In this document: in pieces, positions 28,004-36,769 of the stretch | Layout of the letters: every line of letters starts with the position of its first letter | Numbering within the stretch: position 1 is the stretch's first letter | Source: a virus | IMG/VR virus record: IMGVR_UViG_3300046689_000119 | Coordinates: 1-37,748 of that record | Direction: 5' to 3' (one strand) | DNA length: 37,748 bases | Translations under genes and position numbers: made by a program | The notes under the pieces: generated by a model | Seen by the model: the letters and a program-made list of their open reading frames with translations, nothing else | The model's database searches: none | Told to the model about the DNA's origin: nothing

Positions 28004-28543
28004 ATGACTGAAAACACTACTGCCCCCCTTGAAGCGCCCGAAGACTTCGACATTGATGCCTGGCTGTCGGATGCGAAACGCCCGGAGCGTTCCGTGACTG
28101 TTTACAAGCGCGCGGACCTGATGGCTGACCTTGACGCGCTGGAGCGTCGGATCGAGGAAGCCAAGAGCGTCCCGGAGGAGGACCAGTCGCTGACCGACTC
28201 CGCCGATCTCCTCGAACAGGAGTACGTCAAGCTCGCGCAGCAGTTCCACGATTCGGGCATCACGATCCGGGTTAAGGGACTCACCCAGGATGAGATCGAC
28301 GCGATCGGCAAGAAGGCGAAGGCTGACAACCGTTCTGACGCGGAGATTGGGCGTCTTCAGATTGAGGCGGCGCTGGTGTCGCCGAAGATGACCTTCGAGC
28401 AGCTGGGCAAGCTGTCGCAGGCGATTGGTGACGCGCAGATGTCGAAGATCGTTGCCGCGTACCAGCTCGCTACGTTGCAGCAGCCCGAGGTTACTGTCCC
28501 TTTCTCGCGTCGGTCCTCTGGACAAGGAAATGGCCGGGGATAA
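28004..28543 (+). CDS. Tail assembly chaperone, gpG-like (179 aa)
   Basis: The protein is mostly helical: MADLDALERRIEEAKSV, then LEQEYVKLAQQFHDSG and FEQLGKLSQAIGDAQMSK. It lies between major tail and tape measure, the gpG place. The slippery heptamer CCCTTTC (28498-28504) lies near the end. Unshifted ribosomes stop at 28543; shifted ribosomes make the gpG-T fusion. It chaperones the tape-measure protein during tail assembly. Confidence 0.9.
   Translation: MTENTTAPLEAPEDFDIDAWLSDAKRPERSVTVYKRADLMADLDALERRIEEAKSVPEEDQSLTDSADLLEQEYVKLAQQFHDSGITIRVKGLTQDEIDAIGKKAKADNRSDAEIGRLQIEAALVSPKMTFEQLGKLSQAIGDAQMSKIVAAYQLATLQQPEVTVPFSRRSSGQGNGRG
28498..28504 (+). promoter_or_regulatory. -1 ribosomal frameshift site CCCTTTC
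   Basis: This is a canonical X XXY YYZ slippery heptamer, in the correct phase relative to gpG. Downstream stimulatory structure was not worked out. Its position in a tail-chaperone pair is classic. Confidence 0.8.
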
Positions 28544-28875
28544 TCTCCCTCCTGAAGACCGCGCGTGATTACCGTCAGCCCCCGTCACTGTTCATGGGTG
28601 GCGGGGGCGAGTGGACGGTGAAAGACCGGCTGCTCGCGTTGGCTCTAACCGCCTACGAGGATGGGCTGTGTTCTTGCGGGTATGCGGCGCACATTTGCCG
28701 ACACCCAGAGAACGACGGCTACTTCGACGTGGACACAACCGTCTGTTATGCGAACGCGGCCATTGAGATTCACCGCAACGCCGAGGGTTACAAGCCGGAC
28801 CCTGGCGAGCAGTTGGGCGCCGTGTACACGCGCACCCGTGACGAGCCGCTAGTTCCGCTCGACCGCAGCAAGTAG
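28504..28875 (+). CDS. Tail assembly chaperone, gpT part reached by -1 frameshift
   Basis: In the -1 frame after the heptamer, translation continues as FLASVLWTRKWPGIISLL, then KTARDYRQPPSLFMGGGG and a region (ALTAYEDGLCSCGY) typical of actinophage gpT. The heptamer reads C CCT TTC in the gpG frame, so both tRNAs re-pair with CCC and TTT. The fusion would be about 290 aa. An independent start at 28594 is unlikely because the conserved part begins upstream of it. Confidence 0.85.
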   Translation, partial: LASVLWTRKWPGIISLLKTARDYRQPPSLFMGGGGEWTVKDRLLALALTAYEDGLCSCGYAAHICRHPENDGYFDVDTTVCYANAAIEIHRNAEGYKPDPGEQLGAVYTRTRDEPLVPLDRSK

Positions 28876-29064
28876 GCGCCGCGCGAAGCCGACAACGGCT
28901 AGGACCGCGCCGACAAGAACGGCACTGACCGACAGCACCCCGGGCATTCCTCCGCTAATCGCTGCTGCCACGCACAGCAATAGGCCGACCACGGCAATCA
29001 CAAGACCGACCCACAAGAGCCCGTCGCCGGGCTTCTTCGTGGTGATTTCCCCCTGCTTTGTCAT
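28849..29064 (-). CDS. Leftward two-span membrane protein, moron-like (71 aa)
   Basis: This is the only convincing leftward gene in the late operon. It starts MTKQGEITTKKPGDG and has two hydrophobic spans (LLWVGLVIAVVGLLLCVAAA and VLSVSAVLVGAVLAVVGF), ending with basic residues. ATG 29064 lies exactly 6 nt after GATACT (29071-29076), with an upstream TGC that makes an extended -10. It overlaps the gpT end by 27 nt. It resembles a lysogenic-conversion gene; superinfection exclusion is a reasonable guess only. Confidence 0.65.
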   Translation of the reverse strand: MTKQGEITTKKPGDGLLWVGLVIAVVGLLLCVAAAISGGMPGVLSVSAVLVGAVLAVVGFARRLLAAVERN

Positions 29065-29070
29065 TGGCAG

Positions 29071-29076
29071 AGTATC
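29071..29076 (-). promoter_or_regulatory. Extended -10 of the leftward membrane gene
   Basis: TGCGATACT on the minus strand ends 6 nt before ATG 29064. No -35 is visible, but an extended -10 can act alone. It allows expression from the prophage while the late operon is silent; this is inferred. Confidence 0.4.
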
Positions 29077-29107
29077 GCACACATTATCTGAATAGTGGAG
29101 GCCTGCC

Positions 29108-32100
29108 GTGGCGGATCGTAGCGTTGTTGTTCGTCTGAAGGCTGAGGTATCTGGGTTCCAGGCTGCTATGGCGGCTTCTGGTGCGTCGGCTCAGAAGATG
29201 CAGGCCGATCTTGAACGGATGCAGGCCGCTGGTGGGTCTTCACTGGGGAAGCTGGCGACTTCTGCGGATGTACACAAGGAGGCGTGGAAGACCTCGGGTA
29301 TTGCCCTGCTTGGGTTTGGCGCCGCCGCTGAGGCTGGTGTTGGGCTGGCGGTAAAGGCGTTCGCTGACTTCAGTGCGAAGATGGCGCAGGTTCAGTCGCT
29401 ATCGCACGCGTCGGCTGATGACATGAACACCCTGACTACTGCGGCCCTGAACATGGGCCAGTCAATCGGGTTCTCCGCGACTGAGGTTGCGGACGCTCAG
29501 ATTGAGCTGGTCAAGGCTGGCGTGTCGGTCAAGGACATCATGGGCGGCGCCCTCGCCGGCTCTCTGACGCTTGCTGCTGCGGGTCAGATCGACGTTGCAC
29601 AGGCGACTGAGATCTCCACTATTGCCATGACGCAGTTCGGGCTTGCTGGCAAGGACATTCCGCACGTTGCCGACCTCCTCGCAGCGGGTGCTGATAAGGC
29701 GCTCGGTGGGGTGTCTGATCTTGGTTGGGCGTTGAAGTCTGGCGGTCTGGTCGCTCACCAGTTCGGCATGTCATTGGACGACACCGTCGGCACCCTGTCC
29801 CTGTTCGCTCAGAACGGCCTGATGGGTGAGGCTGCGGGCACGGATCTTCGGCAGATGCTGTTGAAGCTCGCGGCACCGTCTAAGACGGCTTCTGAGGATA
29901 TGAAGTCGCTCGGCATGAGCATCTACGACCAGCAAGGCCACTTCGTTGGCATGACCTCGCTTGCTGGTCAGTTGCACGACAAGATGGGCAAGCTGTCCGA
30001 GTCTGAGCGTAACGCGATGGAAGCGCACATCTTCGGCGCCCGTTCCATTGTCGGTGCGAACATCCTCTACCAGGCTGGCGCGCAGGGTGTGCAGGACTGG
30101 ATCAACAACGTCAACGATTCCGGGTTCGCCGCTAAGCAGGCCGCGGGCAAGATGGACTCCCTCTCTGGCGACATGAACAAGCTCCAAGCATCCTGGCAGA
30201 CCAGCATGATCGAGATGGGCTCAACGGCTGACGGGTTCCTCCGCCCCGTGGTGCAGCACATTACCGACGTGATTCACGGGTTTGAGAAGTTGCCCGAGTC
30301 CACGAAGGGCACGATCCTCGGGTTCGCTGCGGTCACGGGTGCTGTTGCCCTCGTTGTGGGCGGATTCGTCACCCTTGCCCCCAAGGTGTTCGACACGATT
30401 TCTGGGTTCAAGACGCTAGTTAGCAGCTCGGAGTTTCTGACTGCCAACATCGGGAAGGTCGGCAAGGCTGCGGTTCTTGCTGCCGCTGAGATGGTCGCCT
30501 TGCAGACTGCGGCCGCTATTTCCAACTCGTTCATGCCCGCCGCTGCGAGCGTTGATAAGACGACGCAGGCGCTGATCGGGTTGAAGAGCAACGGTGGTGC
30601 CATTGATGACCTGTTCAAATCGTTCGACGACCAAGGGCGCGCCGCTGGCGGTATTGCCAGTGTTGGCGATGCGCTTTACCGGGTAAACAATATGCAGTGG
30701 AGCGACAGCCTCAACAAGGGCATCAGCGACCTAACTGGTATCGCGGATATGTTGAAGCCGGCGCGTGATCAGATCGACAAGATTGACCAGTCGCTGTCTA
30801 GTCTCACATCTTCTGGCAACGCACCAATCGCTGCTGAGGGTTTCAAGAAGATCGCCGATGAGGCTCTGAAGAGCGGCGTCAGCCTTGAGACCTCGGCTAA
30901 GAGCTTCCCGCAGTACATGGATGCACTGCGGGCGCAGGCATCACAGGCGAAGGTCACTCTGAACGATCAGGAGTTGCTTGACTGGGCGATGGGTAAGGTT
31001 CCCGCGTCCATGCAAACGGCTGCGGGCGCGACCCAGACGTACACGGACGCGCTGGGGCAGTCGCAGGCCGTAACCCCGGAGATGACGAAGGCCCTAGACA
31101 ATATCGGCCTCTCCGCTGAGGGCGTCGTCATTGATATGGGCAAGCTGATTACCTCGTTCGAGCAGGCTGGTCTTATCCAGATCAGCGCGGATCAGGCGCT
31201 GAGCGACTACTATGCGTCGTTGGATGCCGTGGACGCGTCGATCAAGAAGAACGGCACCAGCCTCGACATTCACACCGAGAAGGGACGCGCTAACCAGAAG
31301 GTCCTGGATGATGTCGCTGCGGCTGGCCTCAAGGTGGTTGACTCTAACGCCAAGAATGGTGCGTCTCAGGGCACGCTGAGTAAGAACCTGCACACGACCT
31401 ATGACGACCTGCTGGCAAACTACAAGGTCTTCGGTATCACGGGCGACAAGGCCGACAAGATGGCCCGGCAGGTCCTTGGCATCCCGCCGGGAGTCAAGAT
31501 CGACACCGCGATCCAGCACTACATCGACTCGATGCTGAAGCTTCAGGGCATCGGCAAAGAGGCGGACAACCTCAACGGCAAGCGCGTCAACATCAACATT
31601 GACACCTACCGGACCACGTTTGATAAGACGGTCGGCTTGGCACCTTCTGGAATTTCTGATGGTTCTAAGGGGCAGGGCGCTGGGGTGTACGCGCCGGGGT
31701 TCCTGAAGAAAGCTGACGGCGGCGCTGTCCACGGGGCTGGCACCGGCACGTCTGATGACATCCCCGCGTTTCTGTCGAATGGTGAGCATGTCCTGACAGC
31801 GGCTGAGGTTCAGAAGATGGGCGGGCAGGCTGCGGTTTACCGGTTCCGCGACATGGTGGACAAGGGCCATGCTCCGAAGTTCGCTAGCGGCGGGGCCGTG
31901 TTCTACAACAGCCCGGGTCACATGCACGAGTCTGCTGCGGCGCACGCTAACCGGTTGTACCGTGAGCAGCAGGCGAGGGCTAAGGAACTCGCTAAGTCCT
32001 ACACCTACAGGTACGGCGAGCTGCAAAAGCTTGGCTTGGAGGACGGCCGGGGCGAGTCTTACGGCACGGTGAATCAGTCGTTGTCGAATGGCTACCAGTT

Positions 32101-33067
32101 CTCTGACCGTTTGCGGTCTGCGGCTTCGAGCGGGAACCTTCCGTCACAGGTGGGGTTCCTGAACGCGACGGCGAACCATGCTGATGCGACCCTGCGGAAC
32201 TTGTGGGCGCAGTCCGACCGGTTGGGTAAGTCGCTCACAGCGGCACAGACGCGCCTCACTGACCTGACGAACGTGAAAAACAGTACGGCGTCTTCCCTTC
32301 GTGGCGAGTTCAAGCTATCCGACGTGATCAGCAACACGTCCATGTTTGGTGTTCCGAACATCACGGATGTGCAGGGCGCGGCGACGTCGAAGCTACATCA
32401 GATCCAGGCGTTCGGGTTGAAGCTGAACTCGTTGCAGAAGATGGGCTACTCGGGCGCGATTGTGCAGGAGATCGCCGGCATGGGATCCGCTCAAGGGACC
32501 GTGGCTGCTGACGCTCTTATTCATGCGTCCAAGTCGCAGGTCACCCAGCTCAACGGCACGTACACGGCGATGGATTCGGCTTCTAACGCGGCAGGCATCT
32601 ATGTCACTAACTCGATGTTCAAGGGCGGCGTGAGTGTCGCTCGGGGCATCGTGGCCGGTTTGCAGTCGCAGGAGTCCGCGATCACCAAGGCCATGACGCA
32701 GGTTGGTTTGTCGATGGAGAAGGCTTTGAAGAAGGCCCTCGGCATCAACTCGCCCTCCCGCGTTGCCACGGACATCACGGACAACTTCACGGGAACCATC
32801 ATTGACCGGCAGAAGGCGGCGCTGAACCCCATCAGCGCACACGCTACGGCTCTCGGTCACGCTATGGTCCCGTCGAAATCCCTGTTCGGCGGGTCGGGTT
32901 CGACAGCGTACCGGCCTTCCGCACCCACCTATCAGGGCGCACCCAACTACCGGGCAGCAAACACAGGCGGCGTGACCGTGAACCACACGTACAACATCAC
33001 CGACCAGTCCAACCCGATAGCCACAGCCCACGAAGTCACACGACGACAAACGGCGCTAAAGGTATGA
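29108..33067 (+). CDS. Tape measure protein (1319 aa)
   Basis: This is the longest gene in the window. A PhageMin_Tail/TP901-type core lies at about 85-345 (AKMAQVQSLSHASADDMNTL, then IDVAQATEISTIAMTQFGL). A hydrophobic span follows at about 400-420 (LGFAAVTGAVALVVGGFVTL). The C-terminal part includes ALGINSPSRVATDITDNF, frequent in such proteins. At about 0.15 nm per residue it predicts a tail near 200 nm. GTG 29108 follows GGAGG. The last about 100 bp switch to A/C-rich codons, suggesting a recombination joint. Confidence 0.95.
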   Translation: MADRSVVVRLKAEVSGFQAAMAASGASAQKMQADLERMQAAGGSSLGKLATSADVHKEAWKTSGIALLGFGAAAEAGVGLAVKAFADFSAKMAQVQSLSHASADDMNTLTTAALNMGQSIGFSATEVADAQIELVKAGVSVKDIMGGALAGSLTLAAAGQIDVAQATEISTIAMTQFGLAGKDIPHVADLLAAGADKALGGVSDLGWALKSGGLVAHQFGMSLDDTVGTLSLFAQNGLMGEAAGTDLRQMLLKLAAPSKTASEDMKSLGMSIYDQQGHFVGMTSLAGQLHDKMGKLSESERNAMEAHIFGARSIVGANILYQAGAQGVQDWINNVNDSGFAAKQAAGKMDSLSGDMNKLQASWQTSMIEMGSTADGFLRPVVQHITDVIHGFEKLPESTKGTILGFAAVTGAVALVVGGFVTLAPKVFDTISGFKTLVSSSEFLTANIGKVGKAAVLAAAEMVALQTAAAISNSFMPAAASVDKTTQALIGLKSNGGAIDDLFKSFDDQGRAAGGIASVGDALYRVNNMQWSDSLNKGISDLTGIADMLKPARDQIDKIDQSLSSLTSSGNAPIAAEGFKKIADEALKSGVSLETSAKSFPQYMDALRAQASQAKVTLNDQELLDWAMGKVPASMQTAAGATQTYTDALGQSQAVTPEMTKALDNIGLSAEGVVIDMGKLITSFEQAGLIQISADQALSDYYASLDAVDASIKKNGTSLDIHTEKGRANQKVLDDVAAAGLKVVDSNAKNGASQGTLSKNLHTTYDDLLANYKVFGITGDKADKMARQVLGIPPGVKIDTAIQHYIDSMLKLQGIGKEADNLNGKRVNINIDTYRTTFDKTVGLAPSGISDGSKGQGAGVYAPGFLKKADGGAVHGAGTGTSDDIPAFLSNGEHVLTAAEVQKMGGQAAVYRFRDMVDKGHAPKFASGGAVFYNSPGHMHESAAAHANRLYREQQARAKELAKSYTYRYGELQKLGLEDGRGESYGTVNQSLSNGYQFSDRLRSAASSGNLPSQVGFLNATANHADATLRNLWAQSDRLGKSLTAAQTRLTDLTNVKNSTASSLRGEFKLSDVISNTSMFGVPNITDVQGAATSKLHQIQAFGLKLNSLQKMGYSGAIVQEIAGMGSAQGTVAADALIHASKSQVTQLNGTYTAMDSASNAAGIYVTNSMFKGGVSVARGIVAGLQSQESAITKAMTQVGLSMEKALKKALGINSPSRVATDITDNFTGTIIDRQKAALNPISAHATALGHAMVPSKSLFGGSGSTAYRPSAPTYQGAPNYRAANTGGVTVNHTYNITDQSNPIATAHEVTRRQTALKV

Positions 33068-33083
33068 GAGAGAAGGAGGCGGG

Positions 33084-33992
33084 ATGACTTTCCCAGGCCC
33101 CATAGTTTATCCCAGCCCCACTCTTTACCCAGGCTTCGCAACACAGATCACCGAGGGACGCCAAGTGTCCCTCGGTGGTTTTGTGTTGGGCGACACGGAC
33201 GAGTTCGGTGTCAGGTGGACGGTCAGCAAGTTTGATGGTTGGGGTTCACCGGCGTCAACGGTGAGCTTCACTAACCGGGCGCGCGGGCATGGTTCGACGT
33301 CGTCGGATCCGTTCTATGGTTCCCGGTTTATGACGATTGAGGGGCTTGTTCAGGCCCCGGACCTAGCGTCTCTTGATGCGGCATTCTACCGGTTGTCTGG
33401 TGCGGTCACGTTGGATCCGTTTCCGATGCTCGTTGCTGAGGCGGCCGGGGTGAAGCGTGTCACGGCTCAGCGTCAGGGCGAGGTTGTCACCACTTATCTG
33501 TCTAACACGTTGGGCCGGTACTCGATCCTCATTGCCGCTAAGGACCCGTTCAAGTACGGTGACGCGGTCACGTCATCAACCGGCCTGCCATCAAGCTCGG
33601 GCGGCAGGACCTATCCTGCCCCGTACCCGGCCACGTATACGGGCGTCACCAACTCGGGCGTGATGACGGTCAACAACATGGGCAACGCACCCGCCCCCGT
33701 ATACCTGCGGGTTGACGGTGTAATCCCTGCTGGCGGCTGGTCCGTCAACCACCTGGGGCAGGAAGCAACGCTTTCGTTTGCGTCTTCCCTGGCCCTTGGT
33801 GCTGGCGAGTTCGTGACCGTGGACATGCAGCGCCGTGAGGTGTTGGCGCAGGGTCAGTCCACCCGTAACGGCTGGGTCACTTCCCGCGGCTGGTTCCAAC
33901 TGGATCCCGGCCCGAACAGTATTTCCTTCACGTCCGTCGCCGATGGCCCGACCGCGATGTTGACCCTCACCACATATCCTGCATGGAGCTGA
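33084..33992 (+). CDS. Distal tail/minor tail protein (302 aa)
   Basis: It lies directly after the tape measure and has a Dit-like N-terminal pattern (VSLGGFVLGDTDEFGVRW, with MTIEGLVQAPDLASL and a conserved end of the first domain, RYSILIAAKDPFKYGD). The C-terminal domain is a beta sandwich (PAPVYLRVDGVIPAGG, ending LTTYPAWS). It builds the ring at the tail tip. ATG 33084 has GAAGGAGG 4 nt upstream. Confidence 0.85.
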   Translation: MTFPGPIVYPSPTLYPGFATQITEGRQVSLGGFVLGDTDEFGVRWTVSKFDGWGSPASTVSFTNRARGHGSTSSDPFYGSRFMTIEGLVQAPDLASLDAAFYRLSGAVTLDPFPMLVAEAAGVKRVTAQRQGEVVTTYLSNTLGRYSILIAAKDPFKYGDAVTSSTGLPSSSGGRTYPAPYPATYTGVTNSGVMTVNNMGNAPAPVYLRVDGVIPAGGWSVNHLGQEATLSFASSLALGAGEFVTVDMQRREVLAQGQSTRNGWVTSRGWFQLDPGPNSISFTSVADGPTAMLTLTTYPAWS

Positions 33993-33993
33993 C

Positions 33994-35022
33994 ATGACTA
34001 CTACTTTTGGACCGGTTGACGCTACCGCCGGATCACCAACCTACTCGGCTAAGCAGGAACGCCAGATGCGCGCCCCGCTGCTCGGCAACCCGACCGGGCG
34101 CGTCCTTGGGGCACGTTCGGGCTGGCGTGTTGGCACCTCGTCTAGCGTCGTCAGCGTCACGTCAACGACATGGACCCTGAACCCTTGCGCGGCGATGATC
34201 GAACCCGCGGCGATGCTATACCAGGGCGCTTACCCTTGGGTCACGGACGCCGCTATCACCGGCAGCGTTACCGCCGCTGATGCGACTAACCCGCGCATCG
34301 ACATCCTTTACATCCAGATCAACGACAGCAGCGCCGGTGACGGTTCCGGGTCCCTCACGGCGCCGGTCGGCTACCTTGCTGGTGCGGCTGCTTCGACACC
34401 GTCCGCGCCGACACTCCCGCCGCGTTCGTTCCTGGTGGCTACGATCAACGTTCCCAAGTCGGGCGGCGGATCCCCCACTGTCGTTTTCAACGCACAGTAT
34501 TTCGTCGCATCCGGCGCTGTTCTCCCTGTCATGTCGCAGGCTGAACGTGACGGGCTCACGCCCTATGACGGTTTCCGGGTCATGCGGATGGACACCCCTG
34601 CCCGGTACATCCAGACATGGAACGGAACAGCGTGGGACGGGCCTGGCACTATCTCGCCGGTAGCACTGACGGTAAAGAGTGGCTGGTCTAACCGTGGCGC
34701 CGGGTTCGCAACACCCGGCGTCTACAGGTCTGCGGGCCGCGTCTACCTTTGCGGAGCTGTCACGAACACCAGCGCCACAACCTCGCTGACAGCCCTAATC
34801 CCCTACGTCCCGGTCCAGTTGCCTGCCGGGTTCGCCCCAACGAAAGCGTCACGGTTCCCGATCCAGTTCCAACCGACCCAGCAGTCAGGTTCGAGTACGA
34901 ACGGTTACGTGCAGGTAGACAACAGCGGGAACCTCACCATTGCCCTGTCAAGCACGGTATCCGGGATGGCTTCCGGGGACGCAACGATTGACTTCGGCAA
35001 CATCAGTTGGTTGGACGCCTGA
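33994..35022 (+). CDS. Minor tail/receptor-binding-type protein (342 aa)
   Basis: It starts MTTTFGPVDATAGSPTYSAK; the next part (LGARSGWRVGTSSSVVSVTS, then PRIDILYIQINDSS) is typical of actinophage baseplate-fibre shoulder domains. A beta-rich C-terminal domain follows (GVYRSAGRVYLCGAVTNTS, ending IDFGNISWLDA). It probably binds the host surface or holds the fibre. Only 1 nt separates it from the Dit-like gene. The receptor is unknown. Confidence 0.78.
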   Translation: MTTTFGPVDATAGSPTYSAKQERQMRAPLLGNPTGRVLGARSGWRVGTSSSVVSVTSTTWTLNPCAAMIEPAAMLYQGAYPWVTDAAITGSVTAADATNPRIDILYIQINDSSAGDGSGSLTAPVGYLAGAAASTPSAPTLPPRSFLVATINVPKSGGGSPTVVFNAQYFVASGAVLPVMSQAERDGLTPYDGFRVMRMDTPARYIQTWNGTAWDGPGTISPVALTVKSGWSNRGAGFATPGVYRSAGRVYLCGAVTNTSATTSLTALIPYVPVQLPAGFAPTKASRFPIQFQPTQQSGSSTNGYVQVDNSGNLTIALSSTVSGMASGDATIDFGNISWLDA

Positions 35023-35453
35023 TGCTTCCCGGATCTGATCCTAGCCCGCCGAAGCCGGCTGAGAGAATCCTGCGGGGGGCTGGGTACTTGGGGGTGGGGT
35101 TGGCAGCCGTTTGGTTGCTGATCCTGCCCCCTTCAAGTATCGGCTCTGACCTTGGCAGGGTGTTGACGGTTGTGTGGTGTGGTTTCCTGCTCACTGCCGT
35201 GCCTGCCGCCGTGTCCGCTTTCCTTGGCAAGTACCGGGGAGAGTATGCGTGCATCCCGTGGTTCAACGGGGCGCTCATTCTCGCCGTGGTCCATTCCTGG
35301 ATCCAGGTGTGCACCGGCTCCCTCGACATCGCACCACGGGCGCTCACCACTACCGCGCTTGTCTTATTCATTGCCGCGCGTTTCGTCACGCTCCACCAGT
35401 TGGTGAAGATCAGGCCAAAGGGGGAGTTATGGACGCGACGGTCTTCCAAGTAA
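35022..35453 (+). CDS. Four-span membrane protein (143 aa)
   Basis: ATG 35022 overlaps the preceding stop. Four hydrophobic segments can be seen: YLGVGLAAVWLLILPP, LTVVWCGFLLTAVPAAV, FNGALILAVVHSWIQV and TTALVLFIAARFVTL. It lies at the start of the lysis cassette and is probably a holin-like or accessory membrane protein. It ends with a basic tail that overlaps the next gene by 25 nt. Confidence 0.7.
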   Translation: MLPGSDPSPPKPAERILRGAGYLGVGLAAVWLLILPPSSIGSDLGRVLTVVWCGFLLTAVPAAVSAFLGKYRGEYACIPWFNGALILAVVHSWIQVCTGSLDIAPRALTTTALVLFIAARFVTLHQLVKIRPKGELWTRRSSK

Positions 35454-35791
35454 TCGCAACCATCATCGTTGGCTTGGTTGGTTCGGGCGGGGTTGTGGCT
35501 TGGAGGAAGCAGCGCCGGCAGTCGGATGCTGGGATGCCCTCGGATGAGAGTGAGGCTCGGCAGATCGCACCGGCTGCTGAATGGCTGACCGACTACTACA
35601 AGGCCGAACTTGAAGCTTTGAAGGGCGACCTGAAGTCAGAGCTGAAGGGTGTCCGTGACCGGGTCAAGTGGCTCGAAGACGAACGCGAACTCGACGCAGA
35701 ACACATCGATGCACTTGAAGCGCACATCTGGCAGCAATTGCCGCCCCCACCCCCACCACGCCGACGCCAACCACGGAAGGCCAAACCATGA
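35429..35791 (+). CDS. Membrane-anchored coiled-coil protein (120 aa)
   Basis: ATG 35429 has GGGGAG 3 nt upstream. One N-terminal span (VFQVIATIIVGLVGSGGVVA) is followed by basic residues, a coiled coil (about 55-100) and a Pro/Arg-rich end (PPPPPPRRRQPRK). The layout suggests a membrane protein with a cytoplasmic rod. It overlaps the membrane gene before it and the endolysin after it (ATGA). A lysis-accessory role is inferred. Confidence 0.68.
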   Translation: MDATVFQVIATIIVGLVGSGGVVAWRKQRRQSDAGMPSDESEARQIAPAAEWLTDYYKAELEALKGDLKSELKGVRDRVKWLEDERELDAEHIDALEAHIWQQLPPPPPPRRRQPRKAKP

Positions 35792-36765
35792 CGCTCAAGG
35801 GCATTGATGTCTCCGGCTGGCAGAAAGGCATCAACCTCTCTGCCGTCCCGGCTGACTTCGTAATCGTCAAAGCAACGGGGGGTACCAGCTTCGTCAACCC
35901 GGAATGTGACACCCAGTTCCGCGGAGCCCGCGCCACCGGAAAGCGTACCGGCGTCTACCATTTCGCCCACGAGGTTGGTTGTCAGGGCTCCGCAGTCGCG
36001 GAGGCGGACCACTTCGTTGACAGCATCCAAGGCTACTTGGACGGTAAGACCCTTCTCGTCCTCGACTTCGAGGGTGACAACCAGTTTGACCCCCACTGGG
36101 CGCTCACTTGGCTGAATCGGGTCCGGGACCGCACGGGTGTCAAGCCGCTGATCTACCTCAACGGAGCGGCGCTGAAGGGCGCTGACTGGTCCGCCGTCCG
36201 GGCCGCTGACTACGGCGTGTGGCTCGCCTGGTATGCGGTGAGCACACCGACGAGCGGCTACCAGAACTACAACGGGGCCAACATCGACACCGTTACCCCG
36301 CCGTTCCCATGCGTCATGTGGCAGTTCTCCTCGACGGCCCGCCTTGCTGGCTATGGGGGCGCCCTTGACGTGAACGTGTTCTACGGAGACGGCAATGCTT
36401 GGGACGCCTACTGCCGCAAATCCGGCGGAGGTCCCATCGCCAGCTCCCCAGCCGTCGCCCCGCAAAGCACCCCCACCAGCAAAGGACTGTTCATGACACT
36501 CACCCCAGCAGAAGAACAGGAAGTGCTGAAGGCCGCGCGCCTTGTGGCCCGCTACCTTGACGCACCCACCAGCGCAGTCCCCGGCAAGGTCTGGCAGGAG
36601 ACGGTCCTCCGTGGCGGGAAGAACGTCAGCGTGAAGCAGGAACTCGCGGATGCGAAGACCGCCGCACAGCTCGGACTCAACCAGGCCCCCGCACCCGCCG
36701 CGGGTCCCGCAATCGACGCGCACCAATTCATTGTCGCGCTCGGCAACGCACTACCGAAGGAGTAA
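35788..36765 (+). CDS. GH25-family endolysin (325 aa)
   Basis: This is a glycoside hydrolase family 25 muramidase that cuts peptidoglycan beta-1,4 bonds. The fold starts GIDVSGWQ with D7. The catalytic pair lies in VLDFEGD (D93 and E95). Later blocks are PLIYLNGAALKG, WLAWYAVSTP and VMWQFSST, as expected. After about residue 212 a linker leads to a helical C-terminal part that may bind the wall. No signal peptide is seen, so a holin is required. ATGA overlap links it to the upstream gene. Confidence 0.92.
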   Translation: MTLKGIDVSGWQKGINLSAVPADFVIVKATGGTSFVNPECDTQFRGARATGKRTGVYHFAHEVGCQGSAVAEADHFVDSIQGYLDGKTLLVLDFEGDNQFDPHWALTWLNRVRDRTGVKPLIYLNGAALKGADWSAVRAADYGVWLAWYAVSTPTSGYQNYNGANIDTVTPPFPCVMWQFSSTARLAGYGGALDVNVFYGDGNAWDAYCRKSGGGPIASSPAVAPQSTPTSKGLFMTLTPAEEQEVLKAARLVARYLDAPTSAVPGKVWQETVLRGGKNVSVKQELADAKTAAQLGLNQAPAPAAGPAIDAHQFIVALGNALPKE

Positions 36766-36769
36766 CCCC

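Noticed and set aside
31094-32026. 310-residue minus-strand frame inside the tape measure gene
   Set aside because: No ribosome site and no recognisable domain; it is a shadow of the long tape measure gene.
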